A DNA stretch of 64,000 nt from CAJBNH01 sp964447285 (GTDB lineage: Bacteria; Myxococcota_A; UBA9042), in the NCBI GenBank assembly GCA_964447285.1, contig CAYURO010000006.1, forward strand, positions 62,001 to 126,000. The letters run 5' to 3'. The notes beneath the pieces are model-generated. The model searched no databases and had not been told where the DNA came from. It saw only the letters and a program-made list of their open reading frames with translations. Below, in pieces: positions 48,645 to 57,787 of this stretch (positions are counted from its first letter, which is position 1; every line of letters begins with the position of its first letter). The translations under genes and the position numbers were made by a program.

Positions 48645-51047
48645 TCACCAGTCCAGACGCCGGAAGGTCCCGTCCCAGCAGCCAACGAGCACCGACCGGC
48701 CGTCCTCGGCAAACCGAACCAGCTTGACTCCGGCAGCAAAGTCTCGACGTTCGGCCACCAGCTGGCCCCCGTCCAAACGCCAGACCCGCGCCGTGCGGTC
48801 GTCCGAAGCCGTCGCGACCAGCGTTCCAGACCGATCGACCGCGAGGCCGGCAATCACGTCGTCGTGCGCCCGGAGCTCAAGGGTTGACTCGCCGGTCCTG
48901 CTGGACCACGCCAGCAGTCGCCCATCCCAACCGCCTGAAATTACCGTCAATGCGTTCGGTGTCAGGGCCACGGCACCGACGGCTCCTTCGTGCCCTCGCC
49001 ACGTCAGGCGAGCACCGCCACCGACCGGGTCCCACGTGCGCACCGAGCCTTCTTCGCTTGCTGTGACCAACAGCCGCCGCGAACCCGCCGCCGCCACCGC
49101 CGTGATCGCCTCACGATGCCCTCGCAACACCCGGCGAATCGACAGGTCAGGCAGGTCCAGCAAGTAGGCCGCACCGTCTTGACCGCCTGCAATGACCAGC
49201 TTGCCATCCGTCGCCACGGCCAGGGCCGTCACGCCCGCCGGCAGCGTCGCCTCAGCCAACCGATTGCCTTGGCTGGGGTCCCACAGGCGCACGATGCCGT
49301 CGATACCTGCGCTGACGACCCAGCGTCCGTCCGGAGTCTGGGCCATCGCCCCGATCATGGACGAGTGCGAGCCGACCTCGATGCGGTCGGGAAGGTCCAA
49401 CACTTGCACAGGGGTGTCTTCGACCTCGTCCAAGTCCACGAGACGGATGGCCCCCGACTGCTCGCCGATCAGCACGTGCCGACCGTTCTCGCTGGCCAGC
49501 GCCGACACCGCAGGCCGCGCCGGCGCGCGCTGCGGCCGGGTTGGCATGCCGCGCGACATCTCCTGCAACGTCTGCATCATGCGGTCGGCCAGCGGGTTGT
49601 TGGCGCCCATGGTGCGCTCGAACGCCACGCGACCGGTCACGGGGGAGTGGGCGCGGTGGACCAGAGGCAGCGCTACCTCAGGCACCGGAAAGTCATCCTG
49701 CGTCGCGTCGCGGCCGATCTCGAGAAAGGCCTCGTCGGCGGGTTCCAGACCGCGCTTCGGCTGGTTCTTCTCCTCCAGATGGTCGGGGTAACGGCGGGTC
49801 TCGGCGCCGGGTCGCAACAGAGGCGGCTCGCGCTCCGGGGGCAAGGCGGCCGCCGTGTCATCCGCAAATGCTTGCGAAGATTTGGGGGTCTCTGCTGGCA
49901 AGGGCAGTTCGCCGCGCAGCTCGGCCGGGAGGGGCGGCATGTCCGAAAACGTCTGGACCGGCACAACAAACGCCGACACGGAGAGTGGCGTCGGCAGCGG
50001 TTCGTCGTCCGCCACGGTCGGCGGCGGGGTGCGTGCAGCGATGGCCGGCGGCCCCCCGGGTGACCCGTAAATGCCCGTCTCTCCTGTCAATCCGACCGCG
50101 GCTTGCAGGGCCAGCCGCATGTCCAACGCGTTGGACCAGCGGTCGTCCGCCCGCTTCGCCAGCGACTTCTCGACCACGGCGGCCAGCGCGGGGCGCACCT
50201 TGCCGGGAGCGCGAACGGCGATCGGCGGCACAGGCTCCGTGACGTGCTGCATGACCACGGCCAGCGGATTCTCGCCGTCGAAAGGCAGCGTCCCGGTCAG
50301 GCACTCGTACAGCACGACCCCCAGCGCATACAGGTCGGTCCGTGCGTCGACGGCCTTGCCCATCGCCTGCTCGGGACTCATGTGAGTGGGCGTTCCAAGT
50401 GCCTTGCCCACCTGCGTCATCGACGTGTCGGACTGCTTGACGATGCCGAAGTCCAACACCTTGACGATCGAGTCGCCGCCCGCCATTTGGTGCATGAAGA
50501 TGTTGGCGGGTTTCATGTCGCGGTGGACCAGACCGTGCGCGTGTGCTTCTCCCAAGCTGCGGAGCACCGCCCCGCCGATCTCCACCGTCTTCGCCTCCGA
50601 CAGCACGCTGCCCTCGCGCTGGACGCGGGTCAGCAGTGACAGCAGCGTCTCGCCGTCCAGCCGCTCCATCGCAAGGAACAGGTCGCCCGCATCGGTCTGG
50701 CCAAAGTCGAATACGCGCACGGTGTTGGGATGCGACAGGCGCGAAGTGGTGGACGCCTCCTGAAAGAAGCGCCGCGCGAGCTCTTGCCCGTCATCCGCAC
50801 CCGCAGGCGTCAGCACCTTGACGGCGACCGAGTGACCGGTTGTGACATGCACCGCGTCAAACACCACACCGAAGCCGCCGCGGCCCAGCTCGCCGACGAT
50901 GCGGTAACGTCCGCCGATCACGTCTCCCGCCTGCAGGCCGCGCCGACCTGCCTGAGCGCGACGCACGGTGGGCGTGCCGTCTGCCGGGCAGTTGTCAGAG
51001 GCGGTCACCATGCCGCAGCGGGGGCAATAGCGCATGGTGTACTTCAC
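48645..51047 (-). CDS. Serine/threonine protein kinase with WD40 repeats and N-terminal Cys cluster
   Basis: An 800-residue protein. Cys8, Cys11 and Cys20 near the N-terminus (CPRCG...NCPADG) resemble half of a zinc ribbon. The kinase domain (about 46-310) has GRGGFGVV, Lys77, Glu97, HRD (175-177), DFG (199-201) and an SPEQ motif in place of APE. A Pro-rich linker (about 320-490) leads to seven or so WD40 blades (about 500-800), for example VSAGIDGIVRLWDPS and VISGGWDGRLLAW. There is no membrane helix, so it is cytoplasmic. The GTG start overlaps the TGA of the upstream lipoprotein gene (GTGA, 51044-51047), the only such overlap between a secreted protein and a kinase in the window. Confidence 0.9.
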   Translation of the reverse strand: MKYTMRYCPRCGMVTASDNCPADGTPTVRRAQAGRRGLQAGDVIGGRYRIVGELGRGGFGVVFDAVHVTTGHSVAVKVLTPAGADDGQELARRFFQEASTTSRLSHPNTVRVFDFGQTDAGDLFLAMERLDGETLLSLLTRVQREGSVLSEAKTVEIGGAVLRSLGEAHAHGLVHRDMKPANIFMHQMAGGDSIVKVLDFGIVKQSDTSMTQVGKALGTPTHMSPEQAMGKAVDARTDLYALGVVLYECLTGTLPFDGENPLAVVMQHVTEPVPPIAVRAPGKVRPALAAVVEKSLAKRADDRWSNALDMRLALQAAVGLTGETGIYGSPGGPPAIAARTPPPTVADDEPLPTPLSVSAFVVPVQTFSDMPPLPAELRGELPLPAETPKSSQAFADDTAAALPPEREPPLLRPGAETRRYPDHLEEKNQPKRGLEPADEAFLEIGRDATQDDFPVPEVALPLVHRAHSPVTGRVAFERTMGANNPLADRMMQTLQEMSRGMPTRPQRAPARPAVSALASENGRHVLIGEQSGAIRLVDLDEVEDTPVQVLDLPDRIEVGSHSSMIGAMAQTPDGRWVVSAGIDGIVRLWDPSQGNRLAEATLPAGVTALAVATDGKLVIAGGQDGAAYLLDLPDLSIRRVLRGHREAITAVAAAGSRRLLVTASEEGSVRTWDPVGGGARLTWRGHEGAVGAVALTPNALTVISGGWDGRLLAWSSRTGESTLELRAHDDVIAGLAVDRSGTLVATASDDRTARVWRLDGGQLVAERRDFAAGVKLVRFAEDGRSVLVGCWDGTFRRLDW

Positions 51048-53662
51048 AGCGAGGGGGCGCAGCTACGCGTGATGGACAGGTCGTCCAGATAGACGCCCTC
51101 GGTCTCGTTGGCGACTTCGTCCATCGAATCGAACACGAACTGGATCGTCACGGTCTGTCCCGCCCACTTCGCCAAGTCGATGGTCGCTTCAAACCACGAT
51201 TTCATCACGAAGCCGGGCGAGTTCTTGGCCCACACCTGGGTCGGAGGTCCACCCGAGCTGAGGACGCGCACCAAGAACGAGTCGTAAGAAGTGCCGCTCT
51301 CGGTGTCCATGTACAGCCAGAACGACAAGGTCAGCTTCTCGCCCTCAGGCAAGGTCAAGGGCGTGGTGGCGACGGTTCCTGTCGTCGAGGCGCCCGAGTA
51401 GTTCCCCGCGTCAGGGTTGCCGTAATACAACGCCCCTGTGCCACCGTGAGCGCGCTTGCCCAACACCGTTTGCCACTTCACGGTCGGGTGCGCGTTCTGC
51501 AGCGTCAGCTGCGTGCCCAGACCAGCTTCGAAGTCGGCGACCAGAATCTCGGGTTCGCAGCATCCTGGCGCCTTGACCTTGGTCCACTGGCACATCAGGC
51601 CGCCCGGCACGTCCCCCGACACGCAGGTCTCGGTTGTGCACACGTCGTCGCCGTCGTTGCAGTCCGCGGCGGTCGCGCAGCACTGGTTCTTGTGCTTGCA
51701 CTGGTTCTTGGTGCACGCGTCAACGGTGCACGCGTCCTGGTCGTTGCAATCACCTACGCCGACGCAGCAATTCGCGTCGGTCTGGGTGTGGGCGCACGGC
51801 AGCCCGACGGTGGGACACAGGTCTTGCGTGCACAGGTTGCCGTCATCGCAGTCCACTGCGGCGGCGCAGCACTGGGTCGCCGGCAGCTTGACGTTCTTGC
51901 ACTTCTTGAAGGCGCAGTTGTCCAGCGTGCAGACGTTGCCGTCGTCGCAATCCTTGGCGTTCAGGCAGCAATTCGCCAACTTCGGGTGCTGACATACGTT
52001 GCTGACGCACTGGTCGGTGGTGCATGAGTTGGCATCGTCGCACGTGTCGGTCGACTCGCAGTACTCGGGTTGGGTCTGGAACACGCAGCGTCCCTGACTG
52101 CACGTCTCGGTCGTGGCCGCCTGCTTGTCGTCGCAGTCGGCGGCAGTCACGCAGGTCAAGTCGCTGCACGGGCTGGTGATCTTCACGTCGTCAAAGGCAA
52201 GCGAGCCGATGTTGCCGGCCCCATTGGGCACAACCTCAAACACCAGACGCACCTCTCGGGTCGCTGCCCGCGCGGCAAAACCGGTCAGGTCGAGGGTGAC
52301 GGTCTGCCAATCGGCCGAGCTGGACAGCGTCCACAGGATCCACGAGCCCATCGACGTGATGGCCCGCACGCGGATCTGGTCACCCTGCCCCGGCGAGCCC
52401 TTCCACACGAATGAAAACGACGTACGCACGCCAGCCGGCAGCGTGATTGGAGCCAACCGCGCGGTCGCCCACGAGCCACCGCCCGGCAGCGGACCGACCT
52501 TGCTGGACTCGTACACCAAGCCCGCGGAACCCAGTGCGCCCTTGCCGGCCACCGACGCCGTCCAAGCGCCCAGCAGCGCCGGAGCGACGGTAACCGTCCA
52601 CTTGTCGCCCGATTCGAAGCCCGTCGCCGCAACTTGGGGTGTGCAGCAACCCGCGCCCGCCTTGGCCTGAACCGCACAACCCGCCGTCGTGCAAACGGGA
52701 GTTGCGCAGGCGGCCGGCTCGCCGGCTCCGCAGTCCGCGCCCTGAGTGCAGCACTTCGTCTCGTGGGCACACGCGTTGCCAAAACAACGGTCCAAGGTGC
52801 AGCTGTTGCCGTCGTCGCAGTCGGCGTCGGCCGTGCAGCATCCCGGACCTGGAGAGAACGTGCTGCCGCACAAGCCGCTGCCGGCGTTGCAGTTGTCGAG
52901 TGTGCAGGGGTTGGCGTCGTCGCAGTCGGCCGCCGTGGCGCAGCAGCCCGCGACGCCCTGGGTGGTGCAGACGCCTGAGTTGCAGGTGTCGACGGTGCAT
53001 ACGCTGCCATCATCGCAGTCGGCCACGGTCTCGCAGCACTTGGCTCCGGGCGGCTTGTCGTGCTTGCAACCAGACGTTTTATCACATGAATCGACCGTGC
53101 AAGTCAGACCGTCATCGCAAGACACGGCCGATGTCTGGCAGCCCACAGCCGGCGTGCAGCCGTCGGCCGTGCAAGCGTCACCGTCGTCGCAGTTCGCGGG
53201 TTCGAAGGCGCAGCCGCCGTTCTGGGTGCAGGTCCCGACCGTGCAGGCGTTGCCGTCCTCGCAAGTGTCCAGCGTGTACGTGCAGTTACCGGTCGCCATG
53301 TCGCAGCCGTCGACCGTGCAGTTGTCGCCGTCCGGCACGCAAAACTTCAGCGTAGAGCTGCATCCGTGGACCGGGTCGCACTCATCGACGGTGCAGGGGT
53401 TGCCGTCGTCGCATACGGCGGGCCCGGCAGCGCACAAGCCGGTGGGGACGTCTTTGGGCAGATCGGGAGCGATGTCTTCAGGCGGCGTCTCTACGTCGGT
53501 CCCCGCCACGTCCGGAGCCACGGTATCGTCGCCGGTGTCGGAAGCGTCTGCCACCGCAGCCGGGTCGGACTCGCACGCCGCAAGCCAGACCAACGCCGCT
53601 GCGGCGACCAAGGTCGAACGCCGCAGTCTTCGAATCGCAAGGATCTCGCTGCCCTGGGTCAT
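51044..53662 (-). CDS. Lipoprotein with about 15 disulfide repeats and two jelly-roll domains
   Basis: An 872-residue lipoprotein with lipobox WLAAC (Cys30), then an Asp/Thr/Pro linker. Repeats with the pattern CDDGNxCTxDxC (for example CDDGNPCTVDEC, CDDGSVCTVDTC) make two blocks of roughly eight and six copies, rich in Asp and likely to bind calcium and form disulfides. Each block is followed by a jelly-roll-like beta domain with a late AFDDV or YLDDL strand, as in MAM or choice-of-anchor domains of surface proteins. The structure suggests a rigid extended surface adhesin or receptor. The start is the ATG at 53662; the frame extends upstream as a longer reading, but the signal peptide fits here. 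Confidence 0.85.
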   Translation of the reverse strand: MTQGSEILAIRRLRRSTLVAAAALVWLAACESDPAAVADASDTGDDTVAPDVAGTDVETPPEDIAPDLPKDVPTGLCAAGPAVCDDGNPCTVDECDPVHGCSSTLKFCVPDGDNCTVDGCDMATGNCTYTLDTCEDGNACTVGTCTQNGGCAFEPANCDDGDACTADGCTPAVGCQTSAVSCDDGLTCTVDSCDKTSGCKHDKPPGAKCCETVADCDDGSVCTVDTCNSGVCTTQGVAGCCATAADCDDANPCTLDNCNAGSGLCGSTFSPGPGCCTADADCDDGNSCTLDRCFGNACAHETKCCTQGADCGAGEPAACATPVCTTAGCAVQAKAGAGCCTPQVAATGFESGDKWTVTVAPALLGAWTASVAGKGALGSAGLVYESSKVGPLPGGGSWATARLAPITLPAGVRTSFSFVWKGSPGQGDQIRVRAITSMGSWILWTLSSSADWQTVTLDLTGFAARAATREVRLVFEVVPNGAGNIGSLAFDDVKITSPCSDLTCVTAADCDDKQAATTETCSQGRCVFQTQPEYCESTDTCDDANSCTTDQCVSNVCQHPKLANCCLNAKDCDDGNVCTLDNCAFKKCKNVKLPATQCCAAAVDCDDGNLCTQDLCPTVGLPCAHTQTDANCCVGVGDCNDQDACTVDACTKNQCKHKNQCCATAADCNDGDDVCTTETCVSGDVPGGLMCQWTKVKAPGCCEPEILVADFEAGLGTQLTLQNAHPTVKWQTVLGKRAHGGTGALYYGNPDAGNYSGASTTGTVATTPLTLPEGEKLTLSFWLYMDTESGTSYDSFLVRVLSSGGPPTQVWAKNSPGFVMKSWFEATIDLAKWAGQTVTIQFVFDSMDEVANETEGVYLDDLSITRSCAPSL

Positions 53663-53842
53663 GTATCCCCCCGCCGCGGAACGGGGCCTCAAGGCGCCGT
53701 CTCCCGTCGTTTCGCAAGTCGTTCATGGTACTGGCGACGAGAGCCGTGGCGCAAGCGCGCGGTGCCGGTAGATGCAGTCGGCGAGACCCGCAGATCCGGT
53801 TCCGCGCGCGGCCGGCCTGCCCGTTTCCCTTCGGTCGTCTCG

Positions 53843-56017
53843 CTACTTGACGGCCAAGGTCATCACGCCCTCGTTGTAGAACGCGACGGGCTGCACGTCG
53901 GTGACGCCCCAGCTCTTTCGGTCGTAGTTGGTGCCCACGCCCAGCCGGTAGGTGTTGTGCTGGCAACCGCCGGGGTCCAAGTCGGAGCCTCGCGCCACTT
54001 CCCACGTCCAATTGTTGCTGCCGGCGTCGCCGATGTGACCGATCGAGCCGCCCTGATTGCAGGCGCCGACGCCGACCAAGTTGTACCAGATGCGGGAGTA
54101 ATCGGTGTCGTTGCCCACGGTCTGGAACCTGAGCTCTGGCCCGAAGAATTGCGTTGACAGCGCGGCGCTGGACCAGGTCCGCGTCCAGGCCGGATTGGCG
54201 TTGGACTGCGCGAGGTTCAGGTTCTTGCGCAAGTTGTTCGTGTTGGTCGCGCTGGTGTACGTCACGGCGATCGTGGCTGGCCCTTGGTACTTGTAGCTCA
54301 GGTTGATCTTGGTGAAGCCGAGCTGGTCATAGGCCTTGGACAGGTAGTCGCTGGTGCCGGCGATCGTGCCGACCTCGCTTGCGCTGTTCCAGAAGGCGGT
54401 GTCGCCGAACACGCGACTGGTGCCGTCATTCGTGTTCAAGCGCGCCAGCACCGTCCACCCCCCACCGTCGGTCGTCATGTCGCATAGCACCGGGAACGGA
54501 GCCACCGGACCTGTGCCATCGGGGTCGATCGTGTACGTGCCGCTGACCGAAGACGGGTCGAGGGTCAGCGTCTCCGCGCAGCTCTTCGGGGTGACGCCGC
54601 CCGACATGGCCACGAAGTTCTTGCCGTTGCAGCCATAGAAGTTCCCAAGGACGGTGTCGAAGTACATGTAGCCGGCATTCGAGGCGTCGCAGATGACCGG
54701 AGGCTTGTCGGCGCGCTGCAGCTGCAGGCCCCCATCGGTCACCAAACGGCCGTTGGCGACCACCCGCTGGTTCGAGACGGTCGAGACGGCGATGCTCCAT
54801 GCAACGACCTTGCCGTCCTTGGTATTGTTCAGGAAGCCTGTGTCCATCACCGTCAGCGACCACTTGCCCTTGGGGTTCTTGCCTGCCCATGCGCCAAGGT
54901 CGCCAGACACCGTCTTGCTTGGCACGGGCCAGGACGTCTTCAGCGTCGTCCCCACCGCGCCCTTGTCGTACAGCACGTACAGGGTGGATGCGGGGTCGTA
55001 CAGCACGACCTTGACCTTGCTGATGTCCGAATTCGTCAACTCGAGGCTCACGGTCAGGGACTTGGCGGTCCCGAAGTCGGGAATGTCGAGCGTGTCTGCT
55101 ACGCCAACCGGGTTGTTGTCGGGGATGTCGATCGGGACCTTGGCACTGGCCACCTTCTCTTCGAACTCGTTCGTCAGCAGGTTGTTCGAGATCTCGTTCA
55201 GCCCGTCGGCCGGCAACGCCGTCGGGTCCATCGCAACCACGCAGTCCAACGAGCCGTCCGCCTTCAACCCCTTGACCACCAAGCCGGTTCCGCACGCGCT
55301 GTTCAGCTTTGGACCGCCCGTCACGTCTGCGTAGCTGCCGGATGTGGCGACCTTGGCCAGGTCTGCCGTCTTGGTATAGGCGGTCAGATCCGGCCCACCC
55401 TCGAGATCTGCAAACGCCCCGGAGAATGCCACCGCCGAAAGCGAGCCGGCCTTCGCATAGCCCGACATGTCGGGAATCCCCAGCAAGTCCGAGTAGTTGC
55501 CTGAGCTGGCGACCTTCGATAGGTCCTTCTTTTGCGCCAACGCCGCCAGCAGCTCTGGGGCGAGCATCGCCTCCGTAACGCAGCCGGTGCACGCCAGCCC
55601 CTCAGCGATGGCCGCACGCAGCGATTGGAACGACGACAGCAGCGGCTTGCGCGGCAGCTCCGGGTCCGCGCCCACTTGCACGCCCAGCCACAGCCCCTGT
55701 CCTGAGCCCGTCAACGTCGCCGGGATCGCCGTCTGACCGCCAAGCGTTGCCGTCAGCAGTCCCCCTGCGACTGGCACTTGAGCGGCAGCCTCCGACCACA
55801 GCGCCTCGCCGCCAGCCTGCTGACCATAGATTCGGAACTGGATCGCATAGTTGCCATCCGCCACCGGACCACCGCCGCCAGCCGCCATCAGCAGGCCCTC
55901 GACCGTGACCTGCCCCGGAACCGCGGCCCCGGCAGTGCCCACCGCGCCCGCAAGGACGCAACAAGCCGCCGCCGAGCACGCCAACCAAGTGCCCACTGAG
56001 CGCATCGCTCTCGCCAT
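53843..56017 (-). CDS. Secreted fibre-like protein with tail-fibre repeats, P-domain and fibrinogen-like C-terminus
   Basis: A 724-residue protein with signal peptide (about 1-32), a beta-rich N-terminal domain (33-125), then three repeats (KVASSGNYSDLLGIPD, AVAFSGAFADLEGGPD, KVATSGSYADVTGGPK; about 168-236) that resemble the short repeats of phage tail fibres and likely trimerise. Residues about 292-415 match the proprotein-convertase P-domain (SLELTNSDISKVKVVLYDP, and WSLTVMDTGF). The last 245 residues start like fibrinogen-related domains (CDMTTDGGGWTVLAR, residue 512 on), with several Cys. The combination is typical of extracellular recognition proteins. ATG at 56017 with GGGAGGAC upstream. 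It follows the MBL gene by 59 bp. Confidence 0.78.
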   Translation of the reverse strand: MARAMRSVGTWLACSAAACCVLAGAVGTAGAAVPGQVTVEGLLMAAGGGGPVADGNYAIQFRIYGQQAGGEALWSEAAAQVPVAGGLLTATLGGQTAIPATLTGSGQGLWLGVQVGADPELPRKPLLSSFQSLRAAIAEGLACTGCVTEAMLAPELLAALAQKKDLSKVASSGNYSDLLGIPDMSGYAKAGSLSAVAFSGAFADLEGGPDLTAYTKTADLAKVATSGSYADVTGGPKLNSACGTGLVVKGLKADGSLDCVVAMDPTALPADGLNEISNNLLTNEFEEKVASAKVPIDIPDNNPVGVADTLDIPDFGTAKSLTVSLELTNSDISKVKVVLYDPASTLYVLYDKGAVGTTLKTSWPVPSKTVSGDLGAWAGKNPKGKWSLTVMDTGFLNNTKDGKVVAWSIAVSTVSNQRVVANGRLVTDGGLQLQRADKPPVICDASNAGYMYFDTVLGNFYGCNGKNFVAMSGGVTPKSCAETLTLDPSSVSGTYTIDPDGTGPVAPFPVLCDMTTDGGGWTVLARLNTNDGTSRVFGDTAFWNSASEVGTIAGTSDYLSKAYDQLGFTKINLSYKYQGPATIAVTYTSATNTNNLRKNLNLAQSNANPAWTRTWSSAALSTQFFGPELRFQTVGNDTDYSRIWYNLVGVGACNQGGSIGHIGDAGSNNWTWEVARGSDLDPGGCQHNTYRLGVGTNYDRKSWGVTDVQPVAFYNEGVMTLAVK

Positions 56018-56076
56018 GACGTCCTCCCGAAACTTCGCAGAGTTGCAGCGACCGTTGTACCGCGTCCGCAGGGTAG

Positions 56077-56751
56077 CTACCAGTCCCGCCTGCCGCCGAC
56101 CAGCCCTTTCTCGTTGCGCAGATAGCCCAGATAGGGGTTGGTCGCGAGCTCTGCCGCCAGCGTCGTGTCTGGCCCGTGGCCACTGTGCACCCGCAGGTGG
56201 CCCGGTAGCTCCAACAGCCGGCGCAGACTGGCCTGCATCGCCACGGGGTCGCCCATGCGCAGGTCGGTGCGCCCGACGCTGCCAGCGAACAGCAGATCGC
56301 CGACGAACGCGTCCTGGTCGTCGTAGAAGCATCCCTGTCCCGGGGTGTGTCCCGGCGCGGACAAAAAGCGCAGGCGGTGCGAGCCGATGGCCACTTCCTC
56401 TCCGTCGCGGATCTCGCGGTCGATGCGGCCGCAGGGGCGGTTGAGGGCGGGTGCGCCAAACCAGTTGCCTTGCTCCGGGAGCGACCGGAACATCGGCACT
56501 TCCAGCGCCGGCAGCACCGCGATGGCCCGGGGAAACGCCGCTTGCAACGGCACCAAGGCCCCGGCATGGTCCAAGTGGCCGTGGGTCAACAGGATCGTCG
56601 ACAGCTCCTGCCCCTGCAGACGGTCGCGCACCGCATCGACCACATCGGGCGTCTCACTTGTGTCGACCATGGCCCAGGCGCCGGTCGCCTCATCCTGCAG
56701 CAGGAAGACGTTCACTTGGAACAGGCCGACGGTCAGCGTCTCGATGCGCAT
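56077..56751 (-). CDS. Metallo-beta-lactamase-fold hydrolase (glyoxalase II-like)
   Basis: A 224-residue hydrolase with the di-metal motif THGHLDHAG (THxHxDH, residues 55-60), then SAPGHTPGQGCF (His) and VGDLLFAGSVGRTDL, with the conserved Asp bridging the metals. The pattern and length match the glyoxalase-II/short MBL group that hydrolyses thioesters. The exact substrate is unknown. AAGGAG precedes the ATG at 56751. It is divergent from the thioesterase gene. Confidence 0.9.
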   Translation of the reverse strand: MRIETLTVGLFQVNVFLLQDEATGAWAMVDTSETPDVVDAVRDRLQGQELSTILLTHGHLDHAGALVPLQAAFPRAIAVLPALEVPMFRSLPEQGNWFGAPALNRPCGRIDREIRDGEEVAIGSHRLRFLSAPGHTPGQGCFYDDQDAFVGDLLFAGSVGRTDLRMGDPVAMQASLRRLLELPGHLRVHSGHGPDTTLAAELATNPYLGYLRNEKGLVGGRRDW

Positions 56752-56886
56752 GGGGCTCCTTGGGTCGCCGCGGCGGGCACCTGACCACTTGTGCCATGGA
56801 GTGCGCGGCATGGACAGGCCCCCGTGGGGGGTTCTAGCATCTGCCGCCCTTCCCTGGGGCCGCCCCCGCCATCGAGGAGCCCCGTC

Positions 56887-57675
56887 ATGACCGTGCGACA
56901 ACTCACCACTTCAGGCCTGACGGTCGTGGCCGAGTGGGCCTCGCGCGGCGACGAGATCGGCTCGGACGGCTTTGTGTCGCCAGCCCGCATCCTGTCGTGG
57001 CTGGAACACGGCCGATGGCAAGCGGTCCAACGGTCGGACGATGCCGTTGCGTCCCTGTTCACCGACGGGCACGTCGCGGTGATCCGGTCGCAGCGCGTGG
57101 TCCTGCAGCGCCCGGTCGGCTGGCCGCAATCGCTGGTCACGGCAGTGGGCATCTCGGGGCTCGGCCGCACCAGCGTTGAGATCGCTCAAGAGATTCGGCA
57201 GGATACGCCAGACGGCCCGCTGGTCGCCGAGGCGCGCATCACCGCCGTGCATCTGGCGCCGTCTCCGGAAGGGCGCCGCCCCACGCCGCTGCCCGACGCG
57301 ATCCGCAGCAGTCTGCGCGACTTGCCGGAACCCGATGCTCTGGTCGGCTTCGACGCGCACTCGCACGACCTGACCGAGGCGGCGTTCGTGTGGCAAACAG
57401 AGGTGCGTCCCAGCGAGACAGACTTGTTCCAGCACGTCAACCACGCCCGTTACTGCGACTGGTTCGACGACGCCCGCCGGGTCATGGAGAGGGCGCCTTG
57501 GCCGGGCTGGACGACCGGCCGACGCATCTCTGCCTTGGCGCTGGACTATGTACGCGAGGTGCTGGCGGGCGAAACGGTCGAGGTCCGCCTGTGCCCCGCC
57601 GGCCCGAACGAGTTGATTGGCGAGGCGCGGGTGGGCGGGACCCTCCGGGCGCGGTCGAGGATACGCGTGGGTTGA
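56887..57675 (+). CDS. Double hot-dog acyl-ACP/acyl-CoA thioesterase-like protein
   Basis: A 262-residue protein with two fused hot-dog domains. The C-terminal one carries FQHVNHARYCDWFDDARR (about 180-195), close to the N-H motif of acyl-CoA thioesterases, and the N-terminal one has SDGFVSPARILSWLEHGRWQ, which lacks the Asn-His pair. The whole follows the plant/bacterial acyl-ACP thioesterase plan. It probably releases fatty acid from ACP or CoA. Its ATG has GAGGAG upstream. The MBOAT gene starts 112 bp downstream on the same strand. Confidence 0.82.
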   Translation: MTVRQLTTSGLTVVAEWASRGDEIGSDGFVSPARILSWLEHGRWQAVQRSDDAVASLFTDGHVAVIRSQRVVLQRPVGWPQSLVTAVGISGLGRTSVEIAQEIRQDTPDGPLVAEARITAVHLAPSPEGRRPTPLPDAIRSSLRDLPEPDALVGFDAHSHDLTEAAFVWQTEVRPSETDLFQHVNHARYCDWFDDARRVMERAPWPGWTTGRRISALALDYVREVLAGETVEVRLCPAGPNELIGEARVGGTLRARSRIRVG

Positions 57676-57787
57676 AGTCCAGCACTGCTTGCTGGGAAGC
57701 CGCAACACAGGCAGAGTGAGCGGCTTCCTACTTCCGCGGCAACCCTGACGGGGAGCGGACCAACAGCCCCAGCCGATTGATCACCGG

